DNA of 63,718 nt from Paracoccaceae bacterium (GCA_019090795.1 JAHRVG010000134.1:1-63718), one strand, 5' to 3'. Numbered from the stretch's first letter, positions 1-9,223 are shown. A program made the numbers and translations. Notes: generated from the letters alone by a model not told the origin.

Positions 1-540
1 GGCGGGCAGGGGAAAATCCCGACTGGCGCAGGCGACAATTTGAGTAGCACCCAAATCATGGACCTCCATATCACGGCTGGTAATTTGGCTGCCAAGAACG
101 CCAATTTCCGCGGAATAACTGCGCAGGCTTTGCAATACTTCGGCAGTGTTTCCGGTGCGCAATGACACAAATACCCGTGGATAGCGGGCGCGGAAACGGC
201 CTAGAATATCGGTGATGTGGTGCGCGGAATCAACGATTATGCGCAAGGTGCCATCAACGGTTGTGCGCGATTGCGACAGGTAGTCGGTGATGCGGTCCTC
301 GACCTCGAATAATTGACGGGTTAGTAGGAATAGTTGTTCACCCTGTTTGGTAAGGCGCACGGAGCGGTGCTCGCGGATGAACAGCAGGACATCGTAAGCT
401 TGTTCCAGTTTGCGCACCTGTTCGGAAATGGCGGGCTGGGTTTGGTTCAGCGCTCGTGCGGCATTGGAAAAACCCCCTTGCAGGGCGACATGGTGGAAGG
501 CTTTGAGTTGGCTTTGGTGCATGGTTTCCGGGTGCTTCAT
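1..540 (-). CDS. LysR-family regulator, 3' end cut off by window edge
   Basis: The first 180 codons of a LysR-type transcriptional regulator read leftward out of the window. The N-terminal winged helix-turn-helix is clear (SNAARALNQTQPAISEQVRK, about residues 25-45), followed by the start of the effector-binding domain. The ATG at 540 is the longest start; the ATG at 522 (MHQSQLKAFHH) fits the usual LysR start equally well. It is divergent from phnW across about 100 bases, and LysR proteins encoded beside phnW are known to control 2-aminoethylphosphonate use, so that role is inferred here. The C-terminal half is not visible. Confidence 0.9.
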   Translation of the reverse strand, partial: MKHPETMHQSQLKAFHHVALQGGFSNAARALNQTQPAISEQVRKLEQAYDVLLFIREHRSVRLTKQGEQLFLLTRQLFEVEDRITDYLSQSRTTVDGTLRIIVDSAHHITDILGRFRARYPRVFVSLRTGNTAEVLQSLRSYSAEIGVLGSQITSRDMEVHDLGATQIVACASRDFPLPA

Positions 541-560
541 TGGTATAGGCAGAGCTTATA

Positions 561-578
561 CATCAATTCATATTGATG
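561..578. promoter_or_regulatory. Palindrome between the LysR gene and phnW (candidate operator)
   Basis: CATCAAT and ATTGATG form perfect 7-base arms around TCAT. The site lies in the short divergent promoter region of a LysR gene and its probable target, where LysR boxes are expected. A direct repeat TATAGGC flanks it at 544-550 and 587-593. The role is inferred from position and symmetry. Confidence 0.5.
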
Positions 579-643
579 ATTTTACATATAGGCAAGTTTG
601 ACGCAGAAACGGGGCAATTCCAACACCATTGGGGATGCCCGAT

Positions 644-1822
644 ATGACCGAAAAACTTGAAGCGCCACGATTGGGGGAACCCTATCTTTTGACGCCCGGT
701 CCGTTAACCACATCCTACCGCGTCAAGGCGGCAATGTTGCGCGATTGGGGCAGCTGGGACAGTGATTTTCGTGCCATGACGGCTGAACTGCGACAGCGTT
801 TGCTGGCGATGCTCGGTGATGGACATGAAAATTTTGACTGCGTACCGATGCAAGGCAGCGGAACATTCGCAGTTGAGGCTATGTTGGGATCTTTCGTTCC
901 GCATGATGGAAAGGTTCTAGTGCTGGCTAATGGGGCTTATGGGCTGCGGGCGGCGGAAACCCTGCGCTATCTGGGGCGTGATCTGGTATTGCTGGACAAG
1001 GGTGACTACATGCCGCCGCGCGGTGAAGAAGTGGCGCAGATACTGGCGGGTGATCCGGAGATCACCCATGTAATTGTGGCCCATTGCGAAACGAGTTCGG
1101 GGATTTTGAACCCGATAGCCGAGATTTCAGAGGCCACTTATGCTGCTGGGCGCAAGTTTTTGATCGATAGCATGTCGGCCTTTGGTGCCGTGCCTGCAGA
1201 GGTTGCCACCATCCGGTTCGACGCGCTGGTGTCCTCGGCTAATAAATGTATCGAAGGCGTGCCCGGTTTTGGCTTTGTGCTGGCGCGGATTTCTGAACTG
1301 GAGGCAGCCAAGGGAAGGAGCCATTCGCTGAGCTTGGATGTGCACGCGCAATGGGCGCATATGAACAAGACGGGGCAATGGCGGTTCACACCGCCCACCC
1401 ATGTGGTTGTGGCATTTCTTGAGGCGTTGCGGGCCCATGAGGAAGAGGGCGGGGTTGCGGCGCGCGGCGCGCGTTATGCGCGTAACCGCGATGTGGTGGT
1501 CGCGGGGATGCGCGAATTGAGCTTTGATACCCTGCTGGCGGATCGCTGGTTGTCGCCGATTATCGTAACCTTTTTCTGCCCTGCTGATCCCAAATTTGTT
1601 TTTGACGATTTCTATCGCATGATGAAAAATCGCGGATTTATCATTTATCCGGGCAAGCTGACCGTGGTGGCCAGTTTCCGGATTGGCTGCATTGGCCAGA
1701 TGGATGAATATGTGATGGCGCAGGTTGTTGTTGCCGCAAAAGAATGTCTGGCGGAAATGGGGGTGGCCGATGCGTCACCGCCCGAGGCCGCCCTGATTGA
1801 AAAGGCCAAACTGGCCGCTTAA
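644..1822 (+). CDS. phnW: 2-aminoethylphosphonate:pyruvate aminotransferase
   Basis: PLP enzyme that moves the amino group of 2-aminoethylphosphonate to pyruvate, giving phosphonoacetaldehyde and alanine. The N-terminus shows the family signature LLTPGPLTTS, and the PLP-binding lysine is in SANKCIEGVPGFGF. About 392 residues, somewhat longer than the usual 360-370. The frame is open back to a TTG at 629, with ATGs at 635 and 644; 644 is preferred because GGGG at 631-634 lies at ribosome-binding distance. It is followed after 34 bases by phnX, so the product is passed directly to the next enzyme. Confidence 0.93.
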   Translation: MTEKLEAPRLGEPYLLTPGPLTTSYRVKAAMLRDWGSWDSDFRAMTAELRQRLLAMLGDGHENFDCVPMQGSGTFAVEAMLGSFVPHDGKVLVLANGAYGLRAAETLRYLGRDLVLLDKGDYMPPRGEEVAQILAGDPEITHVIVAHCETSSGILNPIAEISEATYAAGRKFLIDSMSAFGAVPAEVATIRFDALVSSANKCIEGVPGFGFVLARISELEAAKGRSHSLSLDVHAQWAHMNKTGQWRFTPPTHVVVAFLEALRAHEEEGGVAARGARYARNRDVVVAGMRELSFDTLLADRWLSPIIVTFFCPADPKFVFDDFYRMMKNRGFIIYPGKLTVVASFRIGCIGQMDEYVMAQVVVAAKECLAEMGVADASPPEAALIEKAKLAA

Positions 1823-1856
1823 CGAATGCTAATCCCGGGAAAAAAGGAAAACCCAA

Positions 1857-2705
1857 ATGAGCACATCTTCTGAATATGTTTTTGAGCGCAGCTATCGCGG
1901 TAAAATTAAAGCGGCGATCCTTGATTGGTCCGGCACGCTGGCCGATGCTTATGTGATCGCGCCTGCTGTTGTTTTTGTCGAGGTTTTCAAGAATCAGGGC
2001 GTTGAGATTTCCATGGAAGAGGCGCGCGGCCCGATGGGTCTGCGCAAGGATATCCACATTCAAAAGTTAACGCAGGATCCGGCGATTGCAGCACGTTGGG
2101 AAGCGATCAAGGGATCCCCTCCGACCCAAGCAGATGTTGACGCAATGTTTGCGGATTTTGTGCCCGCTCAACTGGAATGTCTGCCTAAATACACGGCGCT
2201 TCTGCCCGGTATCAAAGAGGTTGTGAATGGCTTGCAGGCTGATGGCCTCAAGATCGGGGTGTCCACGGGTTTTACCCGCGTGATGGTTGATGTACTGATG
2301 AAAGATGTGATTGCACAGGGCGTTACCCCTGATGCGACCGTTGCCGGTGACGAGGTTTTGCATGGTGCACGTCCGGCACCGCATATGGTTTTCAAAAACC
2401 TTGACCTACTGGGTATTTCCGATGTGAAGTCCGTGGTGAAATGTGATGACACGGTTTCAGGTGTTGGCGAAGCGATGAACGCCGGTTGTTGGGGTGTTGG
2501 GCTGGTGCGTTATTCCAACTATATGAATATCAACACGCTGGAAGAAGAGGCCACATTGAGTGCTGAAGAAATTCAGCGTCGCATGGCGCATACCCGCAAA
2601 ATTCTGGAACAGGCCGGTGCGCATTATGTAATCGACAGCTTGGTGGAACTGCCCGCAGTTATCGAGGATATCAATGCCCGCCTGGCGCGCGGCGAAAAAC
2701 CTTAA
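1857..2705 (+). CDS. phnX: Phosphonoacetaldehyde hydrolase
   Basis: HAD-superfamily enzyme that cleaves the carbon-phosphorus bond of phosphonoacetaldehyde to acetaldehyde and phosphate. The nucleophile is Asp23 in ILDWSGTLAD. Lys64 in GPMGLRKDIH fits the Schiff-base lysine that defines this HAD subfamily. The phosphate-binding threonine loop (GVSTGFTR) and the C-terminal acidic motif (KCDDTVSG) are present. At 282 residues it is close to the family length. It lies between phnW and pbfA on the same strand and they are probably one transcript. Confidence 0.93.
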   Translation: MSTSSEYVFERSYRGKIKAAILDWSGTLADAYVIAPAVVFVEVFKNQGVEISMEEARGPMGLRKDIHIQKLTQDPAIAARWEAIKGSPPTQADVDAMFADFVPAQLECLPKYTALLPGIKEVVNGLQADGLKIGVSTGFTRVMVDVLMKDVIAQGVTPDATVAGDEVLHGARPAPHMVFKNLDLLGISDVKSVVKCDDTVSGVGEAMNAGCWGVGLVRYSNYMNINTLEEEATLSAEEIQRRMAHTRKILEQAGAHYVIDSLVELPAVIEDINARLARGEKP

Positions 2706-2716
2706 GGAAACTGCCC

Positions 2717-4081
2717 ATGGCGGCCAAACCACCAATCACGGCGCATACGGAGGGGGAATCAAACACCTCGCGTGCGCGCCGTGACTGGCGGGGTCGCCAA
2801 GGGCATCCGGCCTCGGATGCGCTATTGGCGCGCGATGCCGATGTGTTTTTACACCAGAGCCTGTCCAGCCCCTGTGTCAGCACAATTGCCAAAGCAGAGG
2901 GCATCTGGATCGAGGATTTAGCGGGCCGCCGTTATATGGATTTTCATGGCAATTCGGTGCATCACATTGGCTATGGCCACCCCAGACTTGTCGCTGCGAT
3001 CAAAGCGCAGATGGATGATCTGTCGTTTGCGCCGCGCCGCTTTACCAATGAACCCTCGGTGCAATTGGCGGAAAAACTGGCGACACTTGCGCCGGAAGAT
3101 TTAAACAAGGTTCTGTTTACCACGGGTGGTTCCGATGCGGTTGAGGTGGCGATGAAAATCGCCCGTGCTGCCACCGGGCGGTTCAAGACCGTTTCTTTCT
3201 GGGATGCGTTTCACGGTGCTGGATTTGGAGCGGCGAGTGTTGGCGGGGAAAGTACCTTTCGCTCTCATATTGCGGGGCCGTTGTTGGTGGGGTGCGAGCA
3301 TGTCGCTCCTTTTGCCTGTTATCGCTGCCCGTACAAACATGCGGGCCCGGATTTTTGCGGATTGGCTTGTGCTGATATGGTGCGCTATGTGCTGGAACGC
3401 GAGGGTGATGTAGCGGCGGTGATCGCAGAACCGATGCGCGCGGTGCCCTACGTTCCTCCACCTGGGTTTTGGCAGTCGGTGCGCAAAGCATGTGATGACG
3501 CCGGGGCGCTGTTGATCTTTGATGAAATCCCCACGGGGTTGGGAAAAACGGGCCGGTTTTTTGCTTTTGAGCACGATAATATAGTGCCTGATATTGTGGT
3601 TTCTGGTAAAGCACTGGGCGGGGGTATCCTACCGATCGCTGCGGTGATTGCCCGTGCGGGGCTGGATGTTTGCGGCGACTTTGCCATTGGCCATTACACG
3701 CATGAGAAAAACCCGGTGACTGCGCGCGCCGCGCTGACCACGTTGGAGATTATCGAAGACGAGGGGCTGGTTGAACGGGCGGCAACGCTGGGCCAATACG
3801 CGCTGGATCGGTTGGCGGGGTTGCAGAAAAAATCCCCGATTGTGGGTGATTTGCGCGGGCGCGGGTTGATGTTCGGGCTTGAGATCGTGACCGATAAAGA
3901 CAGCCGCGCACCGGCCAATGAGTTGGCCGAGGTAATTTATTACAAATGTCTGGATGCGGGGCTGAGTTTCAAGATTTCGCAAGGCTGCGTTTTGACGCTG
4001 TCCCCGCCTTTGACAATTGCGCAGGCTGATCTGGAGCAGGCACTGGAAATAGTCGAAACCGCCGTTTTGTCAGTGACCTAA
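2717..4081 (+). CDS. pbfA: Class III PLP enzyme, probable (R)-1-hydroxy-2-aminoethylphosphonate ammonia-lyase
   Basis: A 454-residue fold-type I PLP protein of the class III aminotransferase family. The PLP lysine is in VVSGKALGGGILP, and the acidic PLP-contact motif is LLIFDEIPTGLGKTG. Class III proteins encoded beside phnW-phnX have been shown to be PbfA, a lyase that converts (R)-1-hydroxy-2-aminoethylphosphonate to phosphonoacetaldehyde plus ammonia and so widens the PhnX route. The assignment here rests on family plus position 11 bases after phnX. An unusual cysteine-rich stretch, CYRCPYKHAGPDFCGLAC, occurs mid-protein. A transaminase role cannot be excluded from sequence alone. Confidence 0.8.
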   Translation: MAAKPPITAHTEGESNTSRARRDWRGRQGHPASDALLARDADVFLHQSLSSPCVSTIAKAEGIWIEDLAGRRYMDFHGNSVHHIGYGHPRLVAAIKAQMDDLSFAPRRFTNEPSVQLAEKLATLAPEDLNKVLFTTGGSDAVEVAMKIARAATGRFKTVSFWDAFHGAGFGAASVGGESTFRSHIAGPLLVGCEHVAPFACYRCPYKHAGPDFCGLACADMVRYVLEREGDVAAVIAEPMRAVPYVPPPGFWQSVRKACDDAGALLIFDEIPTGLGKTGRFFAFEHDNIVPDIVVSGKALGGGILPIAAVIARAGLDVCGDFAIGHYTHEKNPVTARAALTTLEIIEDEGLVERAATLGQYALDRLAGLQKKSPIVGDLRGRGLMFGLEIVTDKDSRAPANELAEVIYYKCLDAGLSFKISQGCVLTLSPPLTIAQADLEQALEIVETAVLSVT

Positions 4082-4083
4082 AG

Positions 4084-4950
4084 TCATTCCTTCAACAGAT
4101 ATTCGACAATTTCCGTGCGTTGGAAAAAGCGGAAATTATCGTCGGCGATCAGGGTTATCCGCGTGTTACCCTGATCGTCCTGCCAAACGCTGATGCCTTC
4201 CAGATTGTCGTGGCGGCCAACGGGGGTTTGCAACAAGATTTCGCCTTGGCCAAAACCGTTGGCAGTGAGGGTGAAACGGCGGATACGGGTCGAGAACCCT
4301 TGCAGTGTTGCATAGTGGCGTTCCAGCAGATAGAAGCGCCCGTCGGGGCCAAAATCCGCACCAACAACCAGATGCTCCCCCAGACGCGGCAGCGAGAGTT
4401 TTTGATCCCATTTGCCGCCGGAATAACGGTAGACGGGGAATGGGCGGTCAAGATTTCCAGAACGTTCAGGGATGGTGTAGAGTAGGCCTTGATTGTCAAT
4501 CGCGAGCGCCTCTAACGAGGAATTGTTTTGCAAGGTTTTGAAATCAGCATGGCGGGGGAGCCGCGCGGCTTTGCCTTCTATGGATTGGTAACTCCAGACC
4601 CGGTGGATGGCTTCGAATGAAACGAAAATCCGGCCATCATCGCGCACCGCGAGGCCTTCGGCATCTACCTTGTGTTTGCGCAAGGGCTTGCCTTTGGGAT
4701 TGTGGATCGGGGTCAGCTGGATGTTTTCTACTGCCGTGATGGTCCCAGCGTTGCGGATAATTTCGCCAGTCATGAAATGACCCCGGTCAGAGGTCGCCAG
4801 AAACCGCTGCCCGCCGGGGTAAACATGGATCGAGGAAAAGCCGCCGAAAGCACCATTGCTGTTATTGAAGCTGAGGCTGGAAAGGAATTGCAATTCTGCG
4901 GCAGATGCGGGCAGCGCCAGCAGCAGGAATACTAGCAACAGACGGATCAT
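4084..4950 (-). CDS. Exported phytase-like esterase-domain protein
   Basis: About 288 residues with a signal peptide ([19 protein letters not shown]). It matches the style of the phytase-like family of predicted beta-propeller proteins, with blocks such as [15 protein letters not shown] and NLEGISVW. The start at 4950 is chosen because it opens the signal peptide and forms an ATGA overlap with the stop of mepA; an ATG at 4974 would add eight residues ahead of the signal. It is the last gene of the MFS-mepA run and its stop is 3 bases from that of convergent pbfA. The substrate is unknown. Confidence 0.75.
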   Translation of the reverse strand: MIRLLLVFLLLALPASAAELQFLSSLSFNNSNGAFGGFSSIHVYPGGQRFLATSDRGHFMTGEIIRNAGTITAVENIQLTPIHNPKGKPLRKHKVDAEGLAVRDDGRIFVSFEAIHRVWSYQSIEGKAARLPRHADFKTLQNNSSLEALAIDNQGLLYTIPERSGNLDRPFPVYRYSGGKWDQKLSLPRLGEHLVVGADFGPDGRFYLLERHYATLQGFSTRIRRFTLTANGFGQGEILLQTPVGRHDNLEGISVWQDDQGNTRITLIADDNFRFFQRTEIVEYLLKE

Positions 4951-5897
4951 TGGCTGCTCAGAACGCCCTGACACTGCCGGGGCAGATCGGCCATGACGTA
5001 ATCCCGCGCACCACGTTTCTTTTTCTTTTTGACAACCTTTTTCTTCTTTTTCGGCTTCACTTTGGGTGGGGGTTGGACCCAGCTATACAGGGTCTTGTCA
5101 CAGCCATCGCCGCCCTTGGATAATTGTGAAACTGTCGGTTTTTGCGTGACACAGCCGGTTGCGCCTTTGGGGCATTTCAGGCGAACATGAAAATGATAAT
5201 TGTGGCCATAGTAGGGGCGGATTTTTTGCAGCCATTTCCGATTGCCCGTGGCATTCTCGCACATCCAGACCTTTGCTGGTGCGGTGATGAATATCCGGTC
5301 AACACGAGGATCAGAGGCGGCAGTCTTGAGGACATTCATGTGTTGGCGGGTCCAGTTGCCGTTTATAGCGCGGTGGTTCTTGGAGCGCACCGAGATTGAT
5401 GACAGGCTTTCGCGCTCTGCGCGCGACAGGTTCAGGCGCTTGGGGGCCAACAGCCAGATGTCTGCATCCAGACCCAATTGATGGGAGGCATGGCTGGAGG
5501 TCATCGGCCCGCCACGTGGTTGTGCAATGTCACCAATATAAAGCCCTGCCCAACCGGGTTGCAGCGCTACTTGTGCGCTAAGGTCTTTGAGGTAGGCAAT
5601 CATTGCCGGATGGCCATAATTGCGGTTGCGTGACAGGCGCATGGCTTGCCATGTGGGGCCGGTTTCCGCCAGGCGCTCGCCGCCAGCCAGACAGCCCTTG
5701 GCATAGGAGCCAAAGGGCTGGGCGGATTGTTTCGATGGGGCGGTCTTGGCCCCGAACAATCGGTTTGCCTTGGGGACAGATGTGGAGCTGATGCGCACGC
5801 GGGATTGGGACACCGCAACCGCTTGGGATTCGGTTTCTATTGGGTCATTACTGCCGCACGCAACAAGGCCAATCAGGAGAAGAAAACTCCAGCGCAT
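4947..5897 (-). CDS. mepA: Penicillin-insensitive murein endopeptidase, lipoprotein with lysine-rich tail
   Basis: Peptidase M74 that cuts D-alanyl-meso-diaminopimelate cross-links in peptidoglycan. The N-terminus has a lipobox (LIGLVAC, Cys14). The zinc motif HQLGLDADI (His139 and Asp146) and the downstream [12 protein letters not shown] are present. The 316-residue protein ends in an unusual basic stretch, [18 protein letters not shown], not part of the catalytic domain, followed by a cysteine-containing end. The MFS gene stops with TAA directly before this ATG, and the stop overlaps the next gene by ATGA, so the three are likely co-transcribed. Confidence 0.92.
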   Translation of the reverse strand: MRWSFLLLIGLVACGSNDPIETESQAVAVSQSRVRISSTSVPKANRLFGAKTAPSKQSAQPFGSYAKGCLAGGERLAETGPTWQAMRLSRNRNYGHPAMIAYLKDLSAQVALQPGWAGLYIGDIAQPRGGPMTSSHASHQLGLDADIWLLAPKRLNLSRAERESLSSISVRSKNHRAINGNWTRQHMNVLKTAASDPRVDRIFITAPAKVWMCENATGNRKWLQKIRPYYGHNYHFHVRLKCPKGATGCVTQKPTVSQLSKGGDGCDKTLYSWVQPPPKVKPKKKKKVVKKKKKRGARDYVMADLPRQCQGVLSSQ

Positions 5898-7232
5898 TTA
5901 GCGATACTCCTCTGCGGACCGGACCCAGAACAACAGGACAAGACCGATTATGAACAGCAGTATTACCGGCGTCAGGCCAAGGCGTTGGTTGCTGGTCAGG
6001 GTTGTGACCAGATCTATCAACGCTGGTGCCAAAAAGGCGGTAGCACGACCGGATAGGGCATAAAGGCCAAAGGCCTCGGTTACGCGGTCGGGTTCGGCCT
6101 GATGTACTAGCATGGTGCGGGATGCCGCCTGAAGGATGCCGCCAGCACCCCCGATAACGGCACCGCAGAACATGAACAGGCTGTCAGGAAATGTGGAACC
6201 TTCGGACAGAACCGTTCCAAAAAATGTGCTGCGCGAGGTGCCGATGATCAGGGTGCAAACGATGATCAATGCTACAACGGAGCAGGTTATCACCACCTTT
6301 GGGCCATATTTCCGATCAGCGTACCCGCCGAGCCATGAGAATATCGCGCCGGTGATAATGGCGACGATGCCGAAGATACCGATTTGGGTGACAGACCAAC
6401 CCAGTACGCCGGCAGCGTAGATGCCGCCAAAAGTGTACAGGCCGTTCAGCGCGTCACGGTAAAACATTGACGAGCCAAGATAGGCAGCCAGACTGGTGTT
6501 GTTAGGCAGATTGGCCAAGGTTTGTTTTAACTCACGCAAACCTTTCACTATTGCTCCGCCAGCATTTGATTTCTGCACGACGTCGGGAACCCACAAAAAG
6601 AATGGGATCAGGAAAACAGCGTACCAGATGGCCGTAAGGGGCCCGACCGAGCGTGTGCCTTCGCGGGCGGCGGCATCAAGGCCAAAGACCGGTGGGGTGC
6701 CCAGCAAGGTGAGGCCGTTTTCGCCCTCGGCTAGGAATAGCAGCATGATGATCAGTGTCAGCAGGCCGCCGACATAGCCAAAGGCCCAGCCGGATCCGGA
6801 AATACGCCCTAATTCTTCGCGGGGGCCAAGGGTGGGCAGGATGGCGTTGATCAGAACTTGTGCCAGTTCTACCGCAGCAAATCCAACGCCAAAGGCCACC
6901 AAGATAACTGAAAAATTGTTCATTCCCGGCGTAGCTATCCACAGGGATGCGGCACAGACGATGTAAACGACAGAAAATAGCGCGATCCAAGGTTTTCGCG
7001 GGCCATTACTATCGGCGATTGCGCCGAGAACAGGGGCAGAGAGTGCCAAAAACAGACCTACAATCCACATCATCCGCGCCCATAGCGCCTGACCGAGGAC
7101 CGGATCACCTACGACCGAGGAAACGAAATAAGGGCCAAAAATGAACGTAACCAGCAGTGTGTGATAGGGTTGTGCGGCCCAGTCGAAGAAATACCAGCCC
7201 CAGATGGCCTTGCGGTTCGTTGGTGTGGTCAT
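5898..7232 (-). CDS. MFS transporter of the UMF1 / Atg22-like family
   Basis: About 444 residues with roughly twelve hydrophobic segments. The start motif IWGWYFFDWAAQPYHTLL is typical of UMF1-family permeases, which are related to vacuolar amino-acid effluxer Atg22. The start at 7232 is preferred over 7298 because the family motif begins at once after it and GGGGA lies just upstream; the extra 22 residues of the longer frame are hydrophilic and unlike the family. The substrate is not known. It is the first of three closely packed genes with mepA and the phytase-like protein. Confidence 0.85.
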   Translation of the reverse strand: MTTPTNRKAIWGWYFFDWAAQPYHTLLVTFIFGPYFVSSVVGDPVLGQALWARMMWIVGLFLALSAPVLGAIADSNGPRKPWIALFSVVYIVCAASLWIATPGMNNFSVILVAFGVGFAAVELAQVLINAILPTLGPREELGRISGSGWAFGYVGGLLTLIIMLLFLAEGENGLTLLGTPPVFGLDAAAREGTRSVGPLTAIWYAVFLIPFFLWVPDVVQKSNAGGAIVKGLRELKQTLANLPNNTSLAAYLGSSMFYRDALNGLYTFGGIYAAGVLGWSVTQIGIFGIVAIITGAIFSWLGGYADRKYGPKVVITCSVVALIIVCTLIIGTSRSTFFGTVLSEGSTFPDSLFMFCGAVIGGAGGILQAASRTMLVHQAEPDRVTEAFGLYALSGRATAFLAPALIDLVTTLTSNQRLGLTPVILLFIIGLVLLFWVRSAEEYR

Positions 7233-7313
7233 GTGTATTTCCCCGTCCGTCTTTTTGTTTGTTGACCGGATTGAACAATGATCCGCGCCCACGCGCAAGG
7301 ATTTTCGGGTTGT

Positions 7314-7844
7314 TCAGTAAGCCGGTGGCCATTCGCGGCTGTTTTCGGCTTTAGCCCATTGATCCACCCAATCGGGCATTTTGGGGTTCCAATCAGGAAT
7401 ACCCATAGCCTCAACCACGCGCTGGGTATCTATGATGCCGTTTTCGTCGGTCACGGCCACGCGGTAGACTGCCGAAGACAAAGCCCGGCCATTGCGCCAC
7501 ATGGTTTGGTGCAGATACAAAAAACGTTTGTCGCGCCCCAGGCTGCCCGACTGCATTTCGAACCGCTGAAACATGGTAACGCGATGGCGGTAGCGCACGG
7601 TAACACCTGCCATAGACATGCCCCAACGCTGGGCACGGATCAGTTTCAGAAATCCGGCGCGCCGCGCCATCGGCAGGCGGCCAAGATCATAGAGTGACAG
7701 GGTGCGCCCGTTGTTCAGCTCGGCAAACATGTCGATATCCCACGGCCAGCAGACGTGATGTGAGACATGGACGTCACCCATTTCCATAGGTGGGGCGTTG
7801 TTAAATTTGATCAGCTCTTTGGCCAAACGGACGAACGGAAACAT
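7314..7844 (-). CDS. Hotdog-fold acyl-CoA thioesterase (4HBT/THEM6-like)
   Basis: 176 residues with the features of the single-domain hotdog thioesterase group that includes THEM6-like proteins: WDIDMFAELNNGRTLSLYDLGR, a variant of the usual D...H.NN motif, and later MAGVTVRYRHRVTMF and KRFLYLHQTMW. The start is well set by a strong AGGAGGT six bases upstream of the ATG at 7844. It sits 81 bases upstream of the MFS gene on the same strand. A physiological substrate cannot be named. Confidence 0.75.
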   Translation of the reverse strand: MFPFVRLAKELIKFNNAPPMEMGDVHVSHHVCWPWDIDMFAELNNGRTLSLYDLGRLPMARRAGFLKLIRAQRWGMSMAGVTVRYRHRVTMFQRFEMQSGSLGRDKRFLYLHQTMWRNGRALSSAVYRVAVTDENGIIDTQRVVEAMGIPDWNPKMPDWVDQWAKAENSREWPPAY

Positions 7845-7986
7845 TGGCAGACCTCCTTTGTGATCAGTTTGGCGCGTTTTTCGGCACGGGCAAGGATGAC
7901 GCGACGGTAGCTATAGGTAAAGCGGGGCTTGTCAACATGCAGGGTGAACCCTAGGTGTAGGGCAACGCAAATTTTGGAAGACTACT

Positions 7987-8265
7987 ATGCTGTCACTTGG
8001 AATAATTCTGCTCGCCATTTTGAATGTCGCAAAATGGATTCTGATCGCTCATATTGTGATGGGATGGCTGATTAATTTTCAGGTCCTAAACATGCGCCAA
8101 CCGATTGTGGCACAGCTTTATTTCGGGTTGAACAACCTGTTAGAGCCAATTTACCGCCCGATCCGGCGGTTTTTACCCACGGCTGGTGGTATGGACTTCT
8201 CGCCGATTGTTGTGTTTCTGGGCATCTTTGCCTTGCAGGTTATCATCCAGAACAACCTGCTGTGA
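7987..8265 (+). CDS. YggT-family integral membrane protein
   Basis: 92 residues with two hydrophobic spans and the YggT family core LLEPIYRPIRRFLP followed by DFSPIVVFLGIFALQ. Members of this family are small inner-membrane proteins linked loosely to cell envelope or division-related clusters; no biochemical role is established. It is transcribed away from the thioesterase and its 3' end faces msrA. Confidence 0.88.
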   Translation: MLSLGIILLAILNVAKWILIAHIVMGWLINFQVLNMRQPIVAQLYFGLNNLLEPIYRPIRRFLPTAGGMDFSPIVVFLGIFALQVIIQNNLL

Positions 8266-8305
8266 CAACCATGGGTCAAGAGAGTCGTTGTGGTGAAGCA
8301 GAGGC

Positions 8306-8950
8306 TCAACTGCCTTGTACGACAAATGCCCGTTTTCCCCAGAGTTGTTTTACCCGCATATCGCGGCCGCACGCTTTGCGGTAGCGTTTATAGGCGTCTT
8401 TCTTTTTGATAAGGCCAAATCGGGTTAGCACCCGTTTGTTTGCTTTGTAGTAATTTTGCTGTGCGGCATCGGCGGGGTAGAAGGGGTTGGCATCGGTTAT
8501 CGGGGTGACAATGGTTTTCCCAAGTGCCTTGCTTGCCGCCTTCCGCGAGGCTTCGGCAAGCGGGCGCTGGTGGGGTTTTACGAAAAGGGCACTGCTGAAT
8601 GTTTTGCCACGGTCGCAAAACTGGCCACCTGCGTCGGTGGGATCAATGGTGCGCCAGAAAATATCTAAAAGCGTTTCTAGTGAAACGATATCTGCATCAA
8701 AGGTAATCTGCACGGCTTCAAAGTGTTTGGTTCCGCCTTTGGATACCTTGCTGTAACGGGCGTTTGCAATCTTGCCGCCGGTAAAGCCGGAAACCGCGTC
8801 TACTACACCGGGGATTTTTTCAAAATCGGATTCAACACACCAAAAGCAACCGCCCGCGACGGTGAGGGTTTGCAGATCTTTTGCGCTGGCCGGAAAACTG
8901 TTGAGAATGCAAAGAATGATAGCGAGCAGCAAAGGGTGGGAACGGGTCAT
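8306..8950 (-). CDS. msrA: Peptide-methionine (S)-S-oxide reductase, exported form
   Basis: MsrA repairs methionine S-sulfoxide in proteins. The catalytic motif GGCFWCVESDFEKIPGV is present. The start at 8950 gives a signal peptide (LLLAIILCILNSFPASA) directly before the domain, so the enzyme is predicted to be periplasmic; the frame remains open 71 codons further upstream but that part shows no family resemblance. 214 residues. No msrB is visible nearby. Extra cysteine in the C-terminal region (KACGRDMRV) could serve as the resolving residue. Confidence 0.9.
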   Translation of the reverse strand: MTRSHPLLLAIILCILNSFPASAKDLQTLTVAGGCFWCVESDFEKIPGVVDAVSGFTGGKIANARYSKVSKGGTKHFEAVQITFDADIVSLETLLDIFWRTIDPTDAGGQFCDRGKTFSSALFVKPHQRPLAEASRKAASKALGKTIVTPITDANPFYPADAAQQNYYKANKRVLTRFGLIKKKDAYKRYRKACGRDMRVKQLWGKRAFVVQGS

Positions 8951-9069
8951 GGAAAGCCTAAGGGTTGTTTTGTCTGTTGTTGCTTTTGAAACCTTCAAAA
9001 TCAAATAAACTCTCGGTGAGCAGGGATGGGAAATGCTGATCGCGCGCTGGTCGCAATGATTACGCAATC

Positions 9070-9222
9070 TGGAATGAGCCGCTTTAAGCGGCCTATCTGG
9101 CGCGAACGGGGTTGGCGCAGCCAAGAACGGCAGAGCTGGTGCCGACAGAGTTGGTATCGGCACCGAAACAAGCTACCCAGTTATCAGAAAACGACTGCCG
9201 AAAAATAGGCAGCCGTTGGCTG
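9070..9222. other. Msr-argG spacer with a series of inverted repeats
   Basis: The 273 bases between the msrA start and the argG stop contain no convincing gene. They hold several perfect inverted repeats: the palindrome GCCGCTTTAAGCGGC at 9078-9092, GGTGCCGA/TCGGCACC at 9138-9145 and 9157-9164, CTGCC/GGCAG at 9195-9199 and 9208-9212, and CAGCC/GGCTG at 9210-9222. On the argG strand the last two could end transcription, though no long T-run follows. Confidence 0.4.
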
Positions 9223-9223
9223 G

